From positions 1 through 64,000 of the forward strand of contig JAUCBJ010000937.1 of the NCBI GenBank assembly GCA_032718475.1: a stretch of DNA of 64,000 nt. The letters are read 5' to 3'. The notes beneath the pieces were generated by a model. The model did not search any database. It was not told where the DNA came from and saw only the letters and a list, made by a program, of their open reading frames with translations. The position numbers and the translations under genes are program-made. Below are positions 10,717 through 21,512 of this stretch, in pieces. Numbering within the stretch: the stretch's first letter is position 1; each line of letters starts with the position of its first letter. This DNA comes from Nemertoderma westbladi (lineage: Eukaryota; Xenacoelomorpha; Nemertodermatida; Nemertodermatidae).

Positions 10717-11865
10717 AATAAGAGTGTGTATCGCGTACTCTGTTGAATTTTTGATTTAGGTAATTGGGACATTTACCATTATACACTTTATGCACATGGT
10801 TAAGGCGTAGCTGCTTAACTACTATCTAAGTTAAGTAGTCCAGATTCAGAAAAGTCATCTGGAGTTAGGTGGTGCCTAGGTTTGTAGTCTTTACGTACTA
10901 CTGTACTTGTAATTTACATTTGAGCTGTTTGGTTAGGGGGGGGGGGGGGGGACCATTTTGGTCCAAAATATGTCGAAATTTTTTTATGGTCTAATATAAT
11001 GCACCATTGAATGGTGTTTCCAAATCTGAAAACCGCTATTTAATAACTCTTTTAGTTTTCAAGTTATAACAATTTCCATTTAGGGAATCCTATTGAAATT
11101 ACTATTACTATGTATAATGAAAGGTCGATTATCTCCAAATATTTTTTTATGAAATTGTCAACTTCAAAACCCTACTACTTCTACAATTTTTGAGCAATTT
11201 GTCTGAAACTTTCTGTGGGTGTCTACATAGCCACCCTGCATAAAAGTATCAGACAACTTTTCGAAATCTTTTGTTAATAAAATTTAATACTATTTATAGC
11301 AAACCTAAAAGTTTGCATAAATTTGCAGCGCCACCTAGCGGTGCAGAATTATTTTCACAAAATTTCGCCTGATAGTTATGTTTCCCCATCTTTGATATAT
11401 CATATAAAAAAAACTTTCATGTGATTAGATTCAAAACTGTAAAAGCCTTAGGGTTTTAAGCGCAACCAAGTTTTTTTTATTGTTAACTAGTATTAACTAA
11501 TATTAAATAGCGAAAAAAAATTTCTGACCTGTCATGTAGAATAGCATCTTAGGCACCTATATTCAAAATTTTAGCCAAAACCAAACAATTTTGAAACGCT
11601 GAGAGTGATAAATCGAAGAGTTGTTCGAAAATGGTGTACCCCCCTCCCCTTAAGCCTTCATACCAAGAAGAGCACGCATAGTCCATGTGACACTGTATTA
11701 AAGTAGAGCAAAGTAACTTGCGGGAGTCGGTGTTTAAACTATTTTTATTTCTGTATAGAAACCTAAGCCTACTGACGGCTACTGTTAACCTTCGAGAAAA
11801 TATTTTTCACAGTGCTTTCTCATGATAAGTAGTTATCCAATGTGGCGCCTAAATATTTATAAATA
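10717..11865 (-). pseudogene. Second, inverted copy of the jockey/CR1-like LINE
   Basis: The minus strand matches the LINE coding region at about 9090-9510 (for example the reverse complement of 9415-9500 lies at 10717-10810). It is a fragment that lacks both the RT palm and the 3' UTR. It is split by the piggyBac derivative at 10936-11649, inserted at a TTAA that is intact in the first LINE copy (about 9272, GGCTTAACC). Its right edge is near 11862. Confidence 0.85.
10936..11649 (-). mobile_element. Non-autonomous piggyBac derivative (MITE-like, 714 bp)
   Basis: Its ends match the large piggyBac element in reverse orientation. The right ~150 bp corresponds to 4297-4440 and the left ~560 bp to about 8260-8833, so it is an internal deletion without transposase. 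The right flank is TTAA (11650-11653). The left flank reads TTAG, next to a run of 17 G that appears to have eroded the terminus (TAC of the inverted repeat is lost). It could be moved only by a transposase supplied elsewhere. Confidence 0.88.
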
Positions 11866-12504
11866 AATATGAGGCGCCTAAATATGTCTGTTTTTTATTT
11901 ACTCTATAGCAGAATTAAACGAGGATTTCAAATCTAAAAACCGCTTAGCCAAACCTCTTTTAGTTCTCGAGTTATAACTGTTTTTCTGTATGACTTGCAC
12001 CAACACAAAATACCAACACAAATAACAACTCCCTGTACTCCACTGAGTGCTTTGTTCACAATGTTAAGTTTTGAGGATGATGTTCGACTTGCACTAAGGT
12101 GCGTGCAGTGCCGGCGGACCCAGCAACATAGCGCCCCCAGATCTCGCGGTCAGCCATACACATACAGTGCAGGTGTAGGTCTACAGGTTGACCCTGACGG
12201 CAAAAACAGTGCCCCCAGAAATCTTCAGGCGGAATCTTTGCAGGGTGATGATGGGTCGTGGTAATAAGAACCTGCCATAGTTGTATAACAGCTCATTGCT
12301 TATGTGTGCAACACAGGTAAGGTTGTAGGTAAGGCTGGTATTTTCAGCTAGCTGTTAGAGTCCAGCATTAAGGGAAGTAGGGATAGGGATAGAAGGGATA
12401 GTGCAGCACAGGCTCCACTGCGGCAAGGAAAATGCGTGTGCATTTAAAGAGCATGAGGATATCACAGCTCTTCCAGATGTTACGTTGTAATAATATTCAA
12501 AAAT
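11866..12504. other. Spacer with a weak piggyBac-like remnant
   Basis: Around 11925-11980 the words AAAACCGCTT and CTTTTAGTTCTCGAGTTATAA resemble a motif in the piggyBac arms (about 8700-8745) and one at 60285-60330 on the other strand. An 89-codon ORF (11995-12264) has no recognisable domain. No gene is supported. Confidence 0.4.
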
Positions 12505-13168
12505 ATGGTTATATTGAAAAATATCGAGACATGAAAAATATCGAGAGTAAAAATAACGCGAGTAAAAACATCGAGTGTTGAAAAATAACGATAATATCGA
12601 GAGTTCAAAAAATATCGAGAGTAAAAATATCGAGGGTAAAAATATCGAGAGTAAAAATACCGAGTGTTGAAAAATATCGAGAGTAAAAATATCTAGAGTA
12701 AAAATATCGAGTGTTGAAAAATATCGAGAGTAAAAATATCGAGTGTTGAAAAATATCGAGAGTAAAAATATCGAGTGTTGAAAAATATCGAGAGTAAAAA
12801 TATCGAGTGTTGAAAAATATCGAGTGTTGAAAAATATCGAGTGTTGATTCGAGAGTAAAAATATCGAGTGTTGAAAAATATTGAGTGTTGAAAAATATCG
12901 AGAGTAAAAATATCGAGTGTTGAAAAATATCGAGAGTAAAATATCGAGTGTTGAAAAAAATATAGAATGTTGAAAAATATCGAGAGTAAAAATATCGAGT
13001 GTTGAAAAATATTGAGTGTTGAAAAATATCGAGAGTAAAAATATCGAGTGTTGAAAAATATCGAGAGTAAAAATATCGAGTGTTGAAAAATATTGAGTGT
13101 TGAAAAATATCGAGAGTAAAAATATCGAGTGTTGAAAAATATGGAATGTTGAAAAATATCGAGAGTAA
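12505..13168. repeat. Two-word minisatellite, left arm of a large inverted repeat
   Basis: The array is built from two related words, A = GAGTGTTGAAAAATATC (17 bp) and B = GAGAGTAAAAATATC (15 bp), in an irregular order with many A-B alternations. The outer (left) edge is degenerate and the inner part is regular. Long ORFs here are by-products of the period. It pairs with the inverted array at 13464-14262. Confidence 0.95.
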
Positions 13169-13463
13169 CAATTTGTTTAAATAAGGGTTGTATGATAATT
13201 TTTTTTACTAAAAATGTTCTAGAACAACAATATTTATCAACATTTGGTAGCTTATACAGTACGTGTTCTAGTATAATATTTAACAATATTTATAATATTT
13301 ATCAAAATTTATAGCTAGCACGTCTTTTATAATATTTATTAAAAAAATAGCAAAAACTAGCTAGTATAATAAATCTGGTAAATGGGTACCCAAGTGTACC
13401 TGTTGTATCCCATGCACTGCAATATTGTTCCATAATTCTAAATAAAATGCTCAAGTAAAATGC
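13169..13463. other. AT-rich spacer between inverted minisatellite arms
   Basis: About 295 bp of unique, AT-rich sequence with several ATTTATCAA/ATAATATT words. It would be the loop if the two flanking arrays paired. No gene seen. Confidence 0.7.
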
Positions 13464-14262
13464 AATATTTTTACTCTCGATATTTTTCAACACTCGATAT
13501 TTTTCAACACTCGATATTTTTCAACACTCGATATTTTTCAACACTCGATATTTTTCAACACTCGATATTTTTCAACACTCGATATTTTTCAACACTCGAT
13601 ATTTTTCAACACTCGATATTTTTCAACACTCGATATTTTTCAACACTCGATATTTTTCAACACTCGATATTTTTCAACACTCGATATTTTTCAACACTCG
13701 ATATTTTTCAACACTCGATATTTTTCAACACTCGATATTTTTACTCTCGATATTTTTCAACACTCGATATTTTTACTCTCGATATTTTTCAACACTCGAT
13801 ATTTTTACTCTCGATATTTTTCAACACTCGATATTTTTCAACACTCGATTTTTTTACTCTCGATATTTTTCAACACTCGATATTTTTCAACACTCGATAT
13901 TTTTCAACACTCGATATTTTTACTCTCGATATTTTTCAACACTCGCTATTTTTACTCTCGATATTTTTCAACACTCGATATTTTTACTCTCGATATTTTT
14001 CAACACTCGATATTTTAACTCTCGATATTTTTTAATCACGTTAATTTTCAACACTCGTTATTTTTACTCTCGATATTTTTCAACACTCGATATTTTTACT
14101 CTCGATATTTTTTAATCACGTTAATTTTCAACACTCGTTATTTTTACTCTCGATATTTTTTAATCACGTTAATTTTCAACACTCGTTATTTTTACTCTCG
14201 ATATTTTTACTCTCGTTATTTTTACTCTCGATATTTTTCAAGTCTCGATATTTTTCACCATT
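13464..14262. repeat. Two-word minisatellite, right arm of a large inverted repeat
   Basis: This is the reverse complement of the same two words. The inner 280 bp is a nearly pure run of about 16 A words (TTTTTCAACACTCGATA), then A and B mix. The outer edge has a longer degenerate unit with TTTTTTAATCACGTTAATTTT that recurs three times at about 14028-14200. ORFs here are spurious. Confidence 0.95.
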
Positions 14263-14792
14263 ACCAAAAATATTATTGATTTAAAGACTGTTCAATATAT
14301 TTTTCAAATGAGTTTGACATTTTATTTAAATATTTACGCTACTTGGTCATCTGATATTAATTAAATTATGCTACTGATTGAACTCACAGCTATATCAGTA
14401 GGTGGATGTTACCTGAGTGTCCCACCCAATATGAATCTACAATACAATAATTAATTGGTCAGTCAACATCTAATAATTATGGATAACCAATATTGCATCA
14501 AACCATTTCCAATGCTAGAGAAATATTATAGGCTAAGCCAAGTCAACGCGAGTCGATTTGCAATAAATATCTCCCGGTCAGCTGACCGAATCACAAGTTA
14601 ATCTATATCCTACGCAACTGTTCTGTGATTGGATGGTTTCCTATTAGCACCTCATACCATGTCAACCTTATGTTTGTAATACGAATACTGCAATATAACT
14701 GTACAATGATGATAGCTGGACTGTCATTAACTTTACTGTAGAAGTAGTTCATTTTCTTTATTGAATTTCGACGTTTCATACGTTAACACACA
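14263..14792. promoter_or_regulatory. Upstream region of the histidine-rich peptide gene
   Basis: Unique sequence before the start codon at 14793. I see no confident TATA box or other core-promoter element; the transcript start cannot be placed. The extent is simply the gap between the minisatellite and the start codon. Confidence 0.3.
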
Positions 14793-15898
14793 ATGGGTTC
14801 CTATATTTATTGTATTTTTCTGTGCATTATTATTTGCGCTACAATTGATTACAGTTCTGGTGTGAATTTACGAGCTTCGTGGTTACCATGGTGAGTACGG
14901 GAAATATTATAAACGTATAAATAAAACAGCAATACCAATTCCTGGACTGCGTATCTATAGGCCTATTTGTGGTTAAAATTAATATGTTTTTGGGAAGGCA
15001 CTATTGGTGAGATACGATACAAGGGACCCTCATCCTGATCTTAAATGCTGATTTCAATATCACACCAAATCACTAAAAAATTGAAAAGTAAAGGAGCAGG
15101 TTACAGTGGTAACCAGAAGGAACAATAACAATAAACAATTTCAAAAAACAAAAGAGCAGAAAATTGCAAAAAAAATTCAGAAAGCTGACTGCATCCAGCT
15201 GTCCAGGAGGGTCCCCTGTATCTAACCAGTCCCTTTGGACAATAAATTACCATGCGTTCTCAAAATCTAGGAAATAAGGTGTTACGCAAACTACCTAAAA
15301 TTCGGTGTGCCATTCGTGTCAAACCAACACGATTGATTATTAGTTTAGGAATGCTTATCGTGTCGAAATTTGTTTAAATATAACAATTTAGAATCTAGTT
15401 AAATTTTTTAGATAAAAAGTCGGCCCATAGGCTTATTCGATAAAAAAAATATAATAATAATAAAAAACAGACCTTTCAATTCAATAGGCCTAATCTCAGA
15501 CAACGTGTTTCTTACCGATGCGTTTTATTGAATGTTTTTATTAGGTTTGACCCATTCCATCATTAGGTACTGTACCTACAGTATTCTTATATTATACTAT
15601 AGCACATATATTTTATCACATTTTATTTCAATTAAAATACAATGTACCGGTGAGTTCCACTGGCCTATATAGTTTTTATTCTATTACTTTTTTTTCCAGG
15701 TATAAAGCGTCAGGTCGGCAAGGTCGTCATTTCCAATTACAACTGCAGTACAGACCCCACCATAACCAATGGCCTTTCAAATACGGTAGCTGGCTCAACG
15801 CTTTGGGTTACGGTCACCCCTACAACTACATACCCCATCACCATGGACACGACCACGACCACGACCATATAAACCCATACTACGGTTACAAGAAGTGA
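14793..15898 (+). CDS. Secreted histidine-rich peptide, two exons
   Basis: Exon 1 is 14793-14890 and exon 2 is 15700-15898. The donor is ATG^GTGAGT at 14891 and the acceptor is a strong pyrimidine tract then CAG at 15697-15699. Exon 1 leaves two bases of a Trp codon that exon 2 completes, giving 98 residues and a stop at 15896-15898. The start MGSYIYCIFLCIIICATIDYS is a clear signal peptide, so the mature chain of about 75 residues should be secreted. It is basic and aromatic (SGRQGRHF, YRPHHNQWPFKYG) and ends with a metal-binding-like run, HHHGHDHDHDH, then NPYYGYKK. It contains no Cys after the signal peptide. Possible roles, all inferred, are metal binding, antimicrobial action or a cuticle/tunic peptide. 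AATAAA signals lie at about 16112 and 16130, giving a 3' UTR of roughly 230 bp. Confidence 0.78.
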
Positions 15899-16139
15899 TA
15901 AATAACTATTGATAAACTTTCAATACTGTTTGTTCACCTTAAAACATTTAATAGTGAGTGAAAACACAAGAGAGCTGCCAAATTCGAAAGCCGCCTATAT
16001 AAATGTAACAGTTGAAACGTAACGTAACGATTTATTGTAATATGCTGTGATATCGTATTTTGCATTGAGAGCTTTTTTTGGCAGCTACAAGTGTGTTTTC
16101 GCCTAGTAATTAATAAAAACATTTAATTCAATAAATTAT

Positions 16140-18149
16140 TGTGCTATTTTAAATACAGTGATTATATTATATCTCAAGATTAAGTAATTGTAAAAAAAAT
16201 TTTTCATGTTAAAATGATTTCTAGTCCTGTACATTCACCACTCCTATCTAGTAGTCCTATTCCCCTTGATTTGTAGTCAGACGGTTCTCTAATTATACCA
16301 CCAGGCACACGTTCACCTCGACTTCGTGGCTCGCCCCATCATACTTTTAGATGGACCTACCGCAGGTCGGAACAATTCAAGTTATTTAATATTAATATAA
16401 ACTAATTTACAGTATGTATAAGAACAGGAAACTAAATTTAACATTTAGGGCCTACAGTAAATACAAGATGAAGCAAGTTGAATTTACATTATTTATTTAC
16501 TATTACAGTATTAGCACACAGACAAAAAGTGTAAACTAAAAAATATATGTTATGATTGATTCTGTTGAATCAGGTAAAAAATGGAAATAACAAATTCAGT
16601 GAAATTTCAAACACATTTATTTCTCAAAAAATGGAATGTGAAATTTGCATCTATCAGGTTGGCTCTAGCACTAAATTAATATTATCAATTTCTTGTGAAC
16701 AATTTGATAAATATAAAATCCCCTCCGCAATCCGTAATTATGCGTTATAATAAATAATATTCACTCTGCTGTCAATAACCAAAGTGTTGCCCAAATATTG
16801 CAATTCTTAATAAGTCCAAAACCACGCATTCCGTTTATATAACGTAAACTATTGAAAGATATACTCCTTGCTCGCAGTGAATCATAGAAGCGGTAGATAG
16901 ACCCATGTACCTGTTGTAGACGTTGGATAGGTGGATATTATCCATTTCATGACCTGATGATGTATAATGCTACAGGCGTCAACCTGCCAATCACTGGTGT
17001 GCCACCAATGGGGGGGGGGGGTGTTTTGTTTAAGTTTAGAATAGTGATAGGGAGTGGGAATGTTTGTTAATATGAGGCATGTTTTCTCTGATCGTAATGG
17101 TTTGGTTGTTATCAGGTTAAATGTGTAACCTCTATCTCATATTGCTCTCGTCATTATTGGTTCATTTGATCATGATAGTTGGTCTGTTGCCTGTAGGGGT
17201 TGACAGTATTTGATATTGATGACTCATATACTGAAGGACTAATCATGCTGCCCGCCGTGTGGGGAATGGAGAGGAGGAAAATCCTAAGGTCGGTTATGAG
17301 TGTTTCATTAATGGTGTAGGAATGGGAGCATTGCGTGGTGGTTGGAAGGTCTGAAATTCGAGAGTCACTGGTGTTTGTTTATTATAGTCCATTAGATGGA
17401 GTCATAAATCAATAGTTGACATGTTTGTTCATTAAAAAAAATTTCCCATAGATGTTGTTGGTTTGTTCTTTTCAGGTTGATGCTTGGTGAATATTCAATA
17501 TAACAGGGGTATAATTTTATCTCCATCAATAAAATCGCCCTTTATCAATAAGATGATAACGAATGGGGTATCTTTGGGTTGTTGATATCATTATAAATGT
17601 AATGAAAGGGCAGTGGTGGTGTGACATTGATTTTTTATGTGGTAGAATGAGATTGAATTGTAATCTGTTAATTGGGAATAAGTGCTTAGATGGATTGTTT
17701 TGTTGGGTATTTAGTAGAGATATTGTCCGTTATCATTATAGGTATAGAACCTTTATTAAATAGTAATAGTATTACTAACTAATCCAATTTTAATTCTGTT
17801 TTTCTGAAGTTGGGACGGTAGTTTGAGCGTATTAGAGAAGAAAGTGGAAGATTTAGTTGGAAATTTGTTAGTTGGGTAGTGCGCTATGCTGTATCTTACC
17901 CATAGGAGCCCAGCCAAACACCTACAGGGGGTATTTAAGGAATACCCTACCCTGGGTTAGATGTCTCTAGTGTTGCCACTAAAAGTTGCGGAACCCTATA
18001 CCGCAAGGAAATTAAAATCCCTGAAAGTAAAAAAGTAAAAAATTTTGTAAAATAAAAAAAAAGGGCCTGAAAATATGTAAATTAATGGATCTGAAATATT
18101 TCTGAAAAATTTAATTGAAAAGGAAGTAAATATCAGCCATATTAATTGC
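16140..18149. other. Intergenic stretch, no supported gene
   Basis: Only short ORFs without recognisable domains. Around 16315-16345 a word ACTTCGTGGCTCGCCCC occurs that recurs at about 59057 and, more diverged, at 40768, marking a dispersed repeat. A run of twelve G lies at about 17011-17022. The last ~150 bp is the target region of the LTR element. Confidence 0.5.
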
Positions 18150-18154
18150 CAATT

Positions 18155-18701
18155 TGTTAGCTTATCCAATTCCGCTAACATGAACCCACAAAGTAAGCCG
18201 TTGAGCAATATTGGGAGCACAAGGTTGATTACCAATCAACCTCGTGTCACCCCAGTAAACGGGGACAATAGGCCCCAAAGGAGACACACACAATAAGGGT
18301 CAGGGGCCAAACCCCTAACAGAGAGAGAACAACAGGGGCAACGGGAAACACACCAGGGAAGGTGAAAGGGCGAGAAGTGGGATATTAGCCAATGGGGGGA
18401 CAGCATCGACTAGGTACAGTACTATGGCCAACTGTGCAGTACATATATTACCTGTTGGTGCTTCCCTATTCAGTCAGTTTACTCAGTCAGATCAGTAGGG
18501 TGGAACGGTGACTTCTATCACCGTCCGCTACCGCCATCATACTTATCTACCGGTAACCGTGTCATACTATACTATATATATCAACTATATTATACCTTAT
18601 ACATATAACCGAACACCAGAACTCTTTTACCTTTCACACACGGCGGGGACGCGTAGATAGAAAACCCAACGGATAAACCGGGATCCGTAGATCCCGTCAC
18701 A
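18155..18701 (+). repeat. 5' LTR
   Basis: TG...CA ends. It contains several inverted repeats: TGTTAG/CTAACA at the tip (18155-18180), a 13-bp stem at 18218-18246 with one mismatch here, ACGGTGA/TCACCGT at 18505-18524, and CGGGATC/GATCCCG around CGTA at 18679-18696 next to the LTR end. A TATATATAT-like stretch near 18570 may be promoter sequence. Confidence 0.96.
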
Positions 18702-18836
18702 GTGATAGAATTAGATCCACCCAGCTGCCCTGACAGTGATAGAATCCTAGCAGCTGCCCTAACAGTCTGACAGTGATAGAACTAGATCCAACCAACTGGC
18801 CTGACAGACTGTGGCTGCCAGCCACCAAAGACGAAG
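18702..18836 (+). promoter_or_regulatory. Leader of the LTR element with three direct repeats
   Basis: A unit beginning GTGATAGAA recurs at 18702, 18736 and 18773, each followed by an AGCTGCCCT/ACTGGCCT-like stretch. The primer-binding site should lie at the start of this leader, but I see no TGG complement to a tRNA end, so the primer is unknown. Confidence 0.5.
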
Positions 18837-20093
18837 ATGAGTCGAGAGAAAGGAACGACACCGCCGCAGACCCCGGACGACGATCTAACGATCCGCGAGG
18901 CCACGGCGAGACGATATGAACCCACGATGCCGGTCGATGCTACGCCGACCACGTCGACGCACGTTGACGCCACGTCGATAACGAGCGACCCGGCGAACCA
19001 AGATATGGGGGGTCGTCTACAAAGAGAAATCGAGTCGGGAGGAGAAGAGGAAGACGAGTCGACGCGGAGCGAGGGTCGACGTACCGATGTCACCGGTCAG
19101 CCACAGGCCGAGGACGACGGACGGTCCACCGGAACGGCGACGGTGGGGCCGTCGGTACGACGTCGGACCCGGAGAGATGGAGGAGAGGTCGGCGACGAGG
19201 ACGTCGGGGTTTCTGATCGACTTCGACGGGCCTACCTCGCGACCCGGGAGCAACTGAGAGAGGCCAAAGGAGGGGCGAAGATAGACGAGGTGAGATTGAT
19301 GAAACGACTAGGTGAGTCGGACAGACATTTTAGTTACCTAATGCGTTTTGGGCAGAGAGAACTAGCCGAGGAGAGAGCAAAAGGGGTTGCCAGCGAACTG
19401 TTTGAACTATGGGAGTGTAGGGGTATGCAGCCTAGTGTAGTGTACATAGGGCCATACTTAGTCGATGCCCAGGGTGTAAAATTAGTGGGTTGGAGGAAAC
19501 CGCAGGAGAGCGAATCCGAGGCTAGCCCCGAGGATTCGGTTTCGTCGGTTGGAGAAAGTTCCGGGAGGCGGGGGAAAGTTGGTAGGACGGAGGGGCGACG
19601 GGAGTCCGTCGCAACCGATAAGTCTGCTACATCCTCCGCGAAAGAAAGAAGGGTGCTGAAAATAAATCTGACGTATGAATTAGCAATGGTGGCGACAGAG
19701 CAGAAAGAATTAGAGAGGCAAGTGAGTCAGCAAACCGCATGGTTGGAGAGAGAAAGAGAGTGGGCAAGGGAGGATAGAGAGAGAGTCAAGGAGTGTAGAG
19801 AGCGGGAGATGAGAGTAGAGAGCGAGCCGGCGAGGCGGTTTGAGATGGTTGCGAGAGATACCGAGTTGGCCGAGCAAAGTTTACGAGAGTGCATAGAAAG
19901 AGAGATAGAGGCAGAGCGTGAGCGGGATGATTTGCGTGCCCGGCTAGGCAGGCTTGCGCAATATCAAGCCAAACTGGAGCGGCGCCGACTAGAACTGGCG
20001 CGGTTGGAACTATCAGAGAGTGAGACCCCAGTAATAAGCACCGAGCGAGAAAACCAGAACTGGTGTAGCCGTACGGGCGGGGGGGGGGGGTAA
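18837..20093 (+). CDS. Gag-like ORF 1, charged coiled-coil protein
   Basis: The ORF encodes 418 residues from the ATG 135 bp after the 5' LTR. The N-terminal ~130 residues are Thr/Asp/Arg/Gly-rich and disordered. A middle region (about 125-225: RLRRAYLATREQL, HFSYLMRFGQRELAEE, VVYIGPYLVDAQG) looks folded, and the C-terminal ~130 residues form a long Glu/Arg coiled coil (KELERQVSQQTAWLERERE). The ORF ends just after a run of eleven G, at GGGGG then TAA, so the true protein may continue through a homopolymer frameshift. It is markedly richer in GC than the host DNA. The structural role as retrotransposon Gag is inferred from position and the downstream zinc knuckles. Confidence 0.7.
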   Translation: MSREKGTTPPQTPDDDLTIREATARRYEPTMPVDATPTTSTHVDATSITSDPANQDMGGRLQREIESGGEEEDESTRSEGRRTDVTGQPQAEDDGRSTGTATVGPSVRRRTRRDGGEVGDEDVGVSDRLRRAYLATREQLREAKGGAKIDEVRLMKRLGESDRHFSYLMRFGQRELAEERAKGVASELFELWECRGMQPSVVYIGPYLVDAQGVKLVGWRKPQESESEASPEDSVSSVGESSGRRGKVGRTEGRRESVATDKSATSSAKERRVLKINLTYELAMVATEQKELERQVSQQTAWLEREREWAREDRERVKECREREMRVESEPARRFEMVARDTELAEQSLRECIEREIEAERERDDLRARLGRLAQYQAKLERRRLELARLELSESETPVISTERENQNWCSRTGGGGG

Positions 20094-20430
20094 TAGTAGT
20101 ACGTTAGAAATAGTTAATATTAATAGTACCGTAGTAGATAACCCTAATCCCTTTATTACATGAAATAATATTTTACCTGGTAGTAGTAATTTAAATTTAA
20201 ACTCAAATAATAACGTTAATTCAAATATTCAGAATAATTCAAATAATTCGAACAATAATTTAAATTTTGAAAGTAATAATAATTCTAATTTAAATAATTT
20301 AAATCCCGTTTCAAATTCTAATAATTTAATTGATTTAACAAATAATATTGGGAATGGTGCTATTAATATGAGCGTGTCGGACGTACATAACCCGGCAGAC
20401 GGGGGCCTGGTAGGCCACGTAGCTTAGTAG
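20094..20430 (+). other. Asn-rich continuation of the Gag region
   Basis: In the frame through 20218 this stretch encodes an Asn/Ser-rich low-complexity segment (NSNIQNNSNNSNNN-like) and runs to a stop near 20428. It is in a different frame from ORF 1, the shift falling in the poly-G/TAATAG junction. This suggests the original protein was longer, or that frameshifting is used. Confidence 0.45.
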
Positions 20431-20960
20431 GCAGGAGGTGGCAGGGTTGAGCCAACCCGACGGCGGCCTGGTAGGCCACGTAGTTGGTAGGCAGGAGGTA
20501 GCGGGGTTGAGCCAACCCGAGGTGGGCCTGGTGGGCCACGCAGTAGTAGAGAGAGAGGCGGGGGTGAATAGACCCAGCCGTAGTAAAGACAGTGCGTCGA
20601 CTAGAGAGGGGTGTAGAGACGAAGTAAGAGATAGTGAAGTTAGATGTGGCGAGTGGGGGGGGGGGGGGCTACCGGCGCCCCACCACGTAAGACTAGTGGC
20701 GAGAGAGGGGGGGCAGAGAATGCCCCACAAGAGGGGTGTAGAGGTGTAGTAGGAGGTAGTGAAGTTAGAAGTAGCGGGTGGGGGGGGGCTACAGGAGCCC
20801 CACCACGAAAGATTAGTGGCGAGAGAAGGGGGGTAGAGAATGTCCGACAAGAGGGACGCAGAAGTGTAGTAAGAGATAGTGAAGTTAGAAGTGGCGGGTG
20901 GGGGGGGGGCTACGGACACCCCACCGCGAGAAGTTAGTAGAGAGAGAGGGGGGGCAGAGA
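20431..20960 (+). repeat. Internal repeats of the Gag region
   Basis: Two kinds of repeat are present. GGCCTGGTAGGCCACG-like units occur three times at about 20403-20540. A unit of about 120 bp (TGGGGGGGGCTAC, CACCCCACCACG, GGCGAGAGA) occurs about three times from 20650 to 20960, each with a run of seven to eleven G. The G runs change the reading frame between units, so the overlapping ORFs here are pieces of one repeated region. Confidence 0.75.
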
Positions 20961-21460
20961 GTGTCCCACAGCCGTCGGCGGATAATGCGCGGGCCGAATC
21001 AGGTAAACCGCAACACCCGGCGACGGAGAGTAATGGGGGGATTGCGAGTATCCCCAGCGGCGTGCGATCGAGCAGAGAGAGGCAGGTTGACGTCGCGAGA
21101 GGGCAGACGAAGCGTCGAGCCCGATCAGAAGAGAGAAGAAGAACAGTGGAGTTTAACCGGGAGGTCGACGAGAGATCTCACGAGCGGGAATACTGCACGA
21201 AAAGGGGAAGAAGAGAAGATAGTAGAAGAAGTGTCGCCACGAACGATAGGAGTGCGAGGACGGATAACGGACCGTCGATAGTAGAGATGGAGTCAGGGAG
21301 CCAGTGGGGTCGAACTTCGGGAGATTGCCGTCGCCCCGGAGAAACGCACCGCACGCCAAGAGAGGGGTACAAGACGTACCAATACAGAGTCGAGAACAGG
21401 AGAGGGGATCGAGAGAGAAGCTTCCCGACGGGATATAGCTGCCGATCGAGAGTACGGTAG
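20879..21460 (+). CDS. Arg/Glu-rich segment of the Gag region
   Basis: This frame is open for 193 codons and overlaps another open frame (20898-21281). The product is very rich in Arg, Glu and Ser (RREDSRRSVATNDRSARTD) and has no domain. It links the repeated region to the zinc-knuckle ORF and is probably part of the same original polyprotein, out of frame because of the G runs. Confidence 0.4.
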   Translation: MKLEVAGGGGATDTPPREVSRERGGAESVPQPSADNARAESGKPQHPATESNGGIASIPSGVRSSRERQVDVARGQTKRRARSEERRRTVEFNREVDERSHEREYCTKRGRREDSRRSVATNDRSARTDNGPSIVEMESGSQWGRTSGDCRRPGETHRTPREGYKTYQYRVENRRGDRERSFPTGYSCRSRVR

Positions 21461-21512
21461 TCGCCGGGAGATTCGAGATTCGCGAAGAATAAACTTCGGT
21501 TCGGAAGGGCAC

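Noticed and set aside
11995-12264. 89-codon ORF
   Set aside because: No recognisable domain, no conserved partner and repeat-like surroundings.
12605-14035. Long ORFs with FNTRYFSTLDIF repeats
   Set aside because: By-product of the 15/17-bp minisatellite, open on several frames.
20335-20919. 194-codon minus-strand ORF in the LTR element
   Set aside because: Pro/Ser-rich antisense shadow of the repeated Gag region; no domain or start context.
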